Shown piece after piece: positions 5,857-6,656 of a stretch of 6,656 nt of DNA (within the stretch, counting starts at the first letter, position 1; every line of letters starts with the position of its first letter). The position numbers and the translations under genes are program-made. The stretch covers positions 1 through 6,656 of the forward strand of contig JAGBSU010000002.1 in NCBI GenBank assembly GCA_017631705.1. Reading direction: 5' to 3'. Under the pieces are notes generated by a model. It was not told the DNA's origin. It saw only the letters and a list, made by a program, of their open reading frames with translations, and ran no database searches. Origin of the DNA: Clostridia bacterium (GTDB lineage: Bacteria > Bacillota > Clostridia > Oscillospirales > Acutalibacteraceae).

Positions 5857-6597
5857 GTGGCACAGGTGTGCTTGACATTACAATATGACGGCACGCAGTA
5901 CCACGGTTGGCAGGTACAACCAAACGGTGTTACCGTTCAACAAGTATTACAGGATGCCATTCAAACCGTTACGGGCATTCGTGCATCGGTTACCGGTTGC
6001 AGTCGTACCGATTCCGGTGTACACGCCCGTCATTTCTATTGCACAACAGTACTTCCCGAGCGTTTTCCACCCGAACAATTTGTCAAGGCTCTGAATGCCA
6101 ATTTGCCTCGCGATATTGTCGTGTCGGCGTGTGTACCGGTAGAAGAGGATTTTCATCCGCGGTATTCAGCGGTGAAAAAACGGTATGTTTATTATATTTG
6201 GAACGGTGCGGTGCGTAATCCTTTTTGGGAGAAATATTCTCTCCACCACCGTAATAAGTTGGATGAAAAAAGCATGAACGAAACGGCAAGTTTGTTTGTC
6301 GGTACATACGATTTTTCAGCTTTTTGTTCTTCGGCAAGTGAAGTGCAGGATAAAGTACGTACCATCTACCGTGCCGATGTTCTTCGAGACGGCGATTTGA
6401 TTTGCTTTACCATTGAGGGGAATGGCTTTTTATATAATATGGTTCGCATCATAGTCGGTACGATATTAGAGGTAGAAACCGGAAAACTGTCGAGACAAAC
6501 CGTTTATCAAGCGTTAACAAGCGGTAATCGTCAACATGCCGGTCTGACCTCACCGGCATGCGGTTTGTTCTTAGATGAAGTGTTTTATACACATTAA
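5857..6597 (+). CDS. truA: tRNA pseudouridine(38-40) synthase TruA
   Basis: TruA converts uridines at positions 38, 39 and 40 of tRNA anticodon arms to pseudouridine. The 246-residue length is normal. The N-terminus LTLQYDGTQYHGWQVQPNGVTVQ is the family opening. The catalytic aspartate is Asp52 in CSRTDSGVHA, and the conserved active-site tyrosine is Tyr110 in KKRYVYYIWN. The C-terminal half has FVGTYDFSAFC, the GNGFLYNMVRIIVGT block at 188-202 and the closing AGLTSPACGLFL at 228-239. The start is GTG, 6 nt after AGGGGGA at 5844-5850. It lies 21 nt after ecfT. The ecfA1-ecfA2-ecfT-truA order is well known in Bacillota and supports these assignments. No active-site residue appears missing. Confidence 0.96.
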   Translation: MAQVCLTLQYDGTQYHGWQVQPNGVTVQQVLQDAIQTVTGIRASVTGCSRTDSGVHARHFYCTTVLPERFPPEQFVKALNANLPRDIVVSACVPVEEDFHPRYSAVKKRYVYYIWNGAVRNPFWEKYSLHHRNKLDEKSMNETASLFVGTYDFSAFCSSASEVQDKVRTIYRADVLRDGDLICFTIEGNGFLYNMVRIIVGTILEVETGKLSRQTVYQALTSGNRQHAGLTSPACGLFLDEVFYTH

Positions 6598-6612
6598 CAG
6601 GGAGGAACAGTC

Positions 6613-6656
6613 ATGGGCAATAAACGCTCTTCAAAAACCGAAAAAACGGCAAAACG
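6613..6656 (+). CDS. Start of an unidentified protein, Lys/Ser-rich N-terminus (3' end outside window)
   Basis: An ATG at 6613 follows AGGGAGGA (6599-6606), a strong ribosome binding site whose AGGGAGG core ends 7 nt upstream. It opens a frame that runs off the window: MGNKRSSKTEKTAK. The only visible trait is a basic, polar, probably disordered N-terminus without a signal peptide. It is not the start of ribosomal protein L13 (rplM), which often follows truA in Bacillota. A DNA translocase of the FtsK/SpoIIIE type or another protein with a basic tail would fit, but 14 residues cannot decide. It begins 15 nt after truA and is probably co-transcribed with it. Confidence 0.6.
   Translation, partial: MGNKRSSKTEKTAK

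Noticed and set aside
5872..5901. Perfect TTGACA early in truA
   Set aside because: No acceptable -10 hexamer lies 16-18 nt downstream.
6413..6438. TATAAT at 6433-6438 with an upstream TTGAGG, a possible promoter for the gene starting at 6613
   Set aside because: The spacer is only 14 nt, and the TATAAT falls in codons for the conserved TruA block GNGFLYNM, so coding constraint explains it.
1..6656. Mobile element, CRISPR array, tRNA/rRNA gene or defence system
   Set aside because: No transposase, integrase, regularly spaced repeats or RNA-gene-like stretch was seen; the window is packed with housekeeping genes on one strand.

Overview
The window looks like ordinary chromosome from a low-to-moderate GC Gram-positive bacterium (Bacillota, most likely class Clostridia). 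The evidence is strong Shine-Dalgarno sequences before almost every gene, TTG and GTG starts, a ruvC-ruvA-ruvB cluster, and an ecfA1-ecfA2-ecfT-truA block, which is a typical Bacillota arrangement. This taxonomic call is inference; no rRNA or species marker is present.

Layout: every gene is on the + strand and almost no DNA is non-coding. The window opens in the last 70 codons of a uridine phosphorylase-type gene (2-214). A good sigma-A-type promoter with an extended -10 (200-228) overlaps the end of that gene. It leads into ruvC (258-761), ruvA (765-1373) and ruvB (about 1379-2395), then a class I SAM-dependent methyltransferase of uncharacterised substrate (2412-3308). Next come the energy-coupling-factor transporter genes ecfA1 (about 3305-4150), ecfA2 (4164-5033) and ecfT (about 5023-5835), the tRNA pseudouridine synthase gene truA (5857-6597), and the first 14 codons of an unidentified Lys-rich protein (6613 to the window end). 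Gaps between genes from ruvC onward are at most about 23 nt and several genes overlap. I see no terminator, so the simplest reading is one long polycistronic unit starting from the promoter before ruvC.

How the genes work together: RuvA and RuvB form the branch-migration motor and RuvC is the resolvase for Holliday junctions. EcfA1, EcfA2 and EcfT form the shared energising module of a group II ECF vitamin/micronutrient importer. Its substrate-binding S components are not in the window, so the transported substrate cannot be told from here. TruA makes pseudouridine at positions 38-40 of tRNA anticodon arms. The methyltransferase is probably an RNA-modifying enzyme by family resemblance, but its target is unknown.

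I found no mobile element, CRISPR array, RNA gene, riboswitch or defence system, and nothing that amounts to a new biological system. The points worth a second look are modest: two small inverted repeats around the -10 of the ruvC promoter, the uncharacterised methyltransferase between ruvCAB and the ECF genes, the ECF-truA block standing apart from ribosomal protein genes, small motif variations in EcfA2 and EcfT, and several start codons that should be set downstream of the longest open frame.
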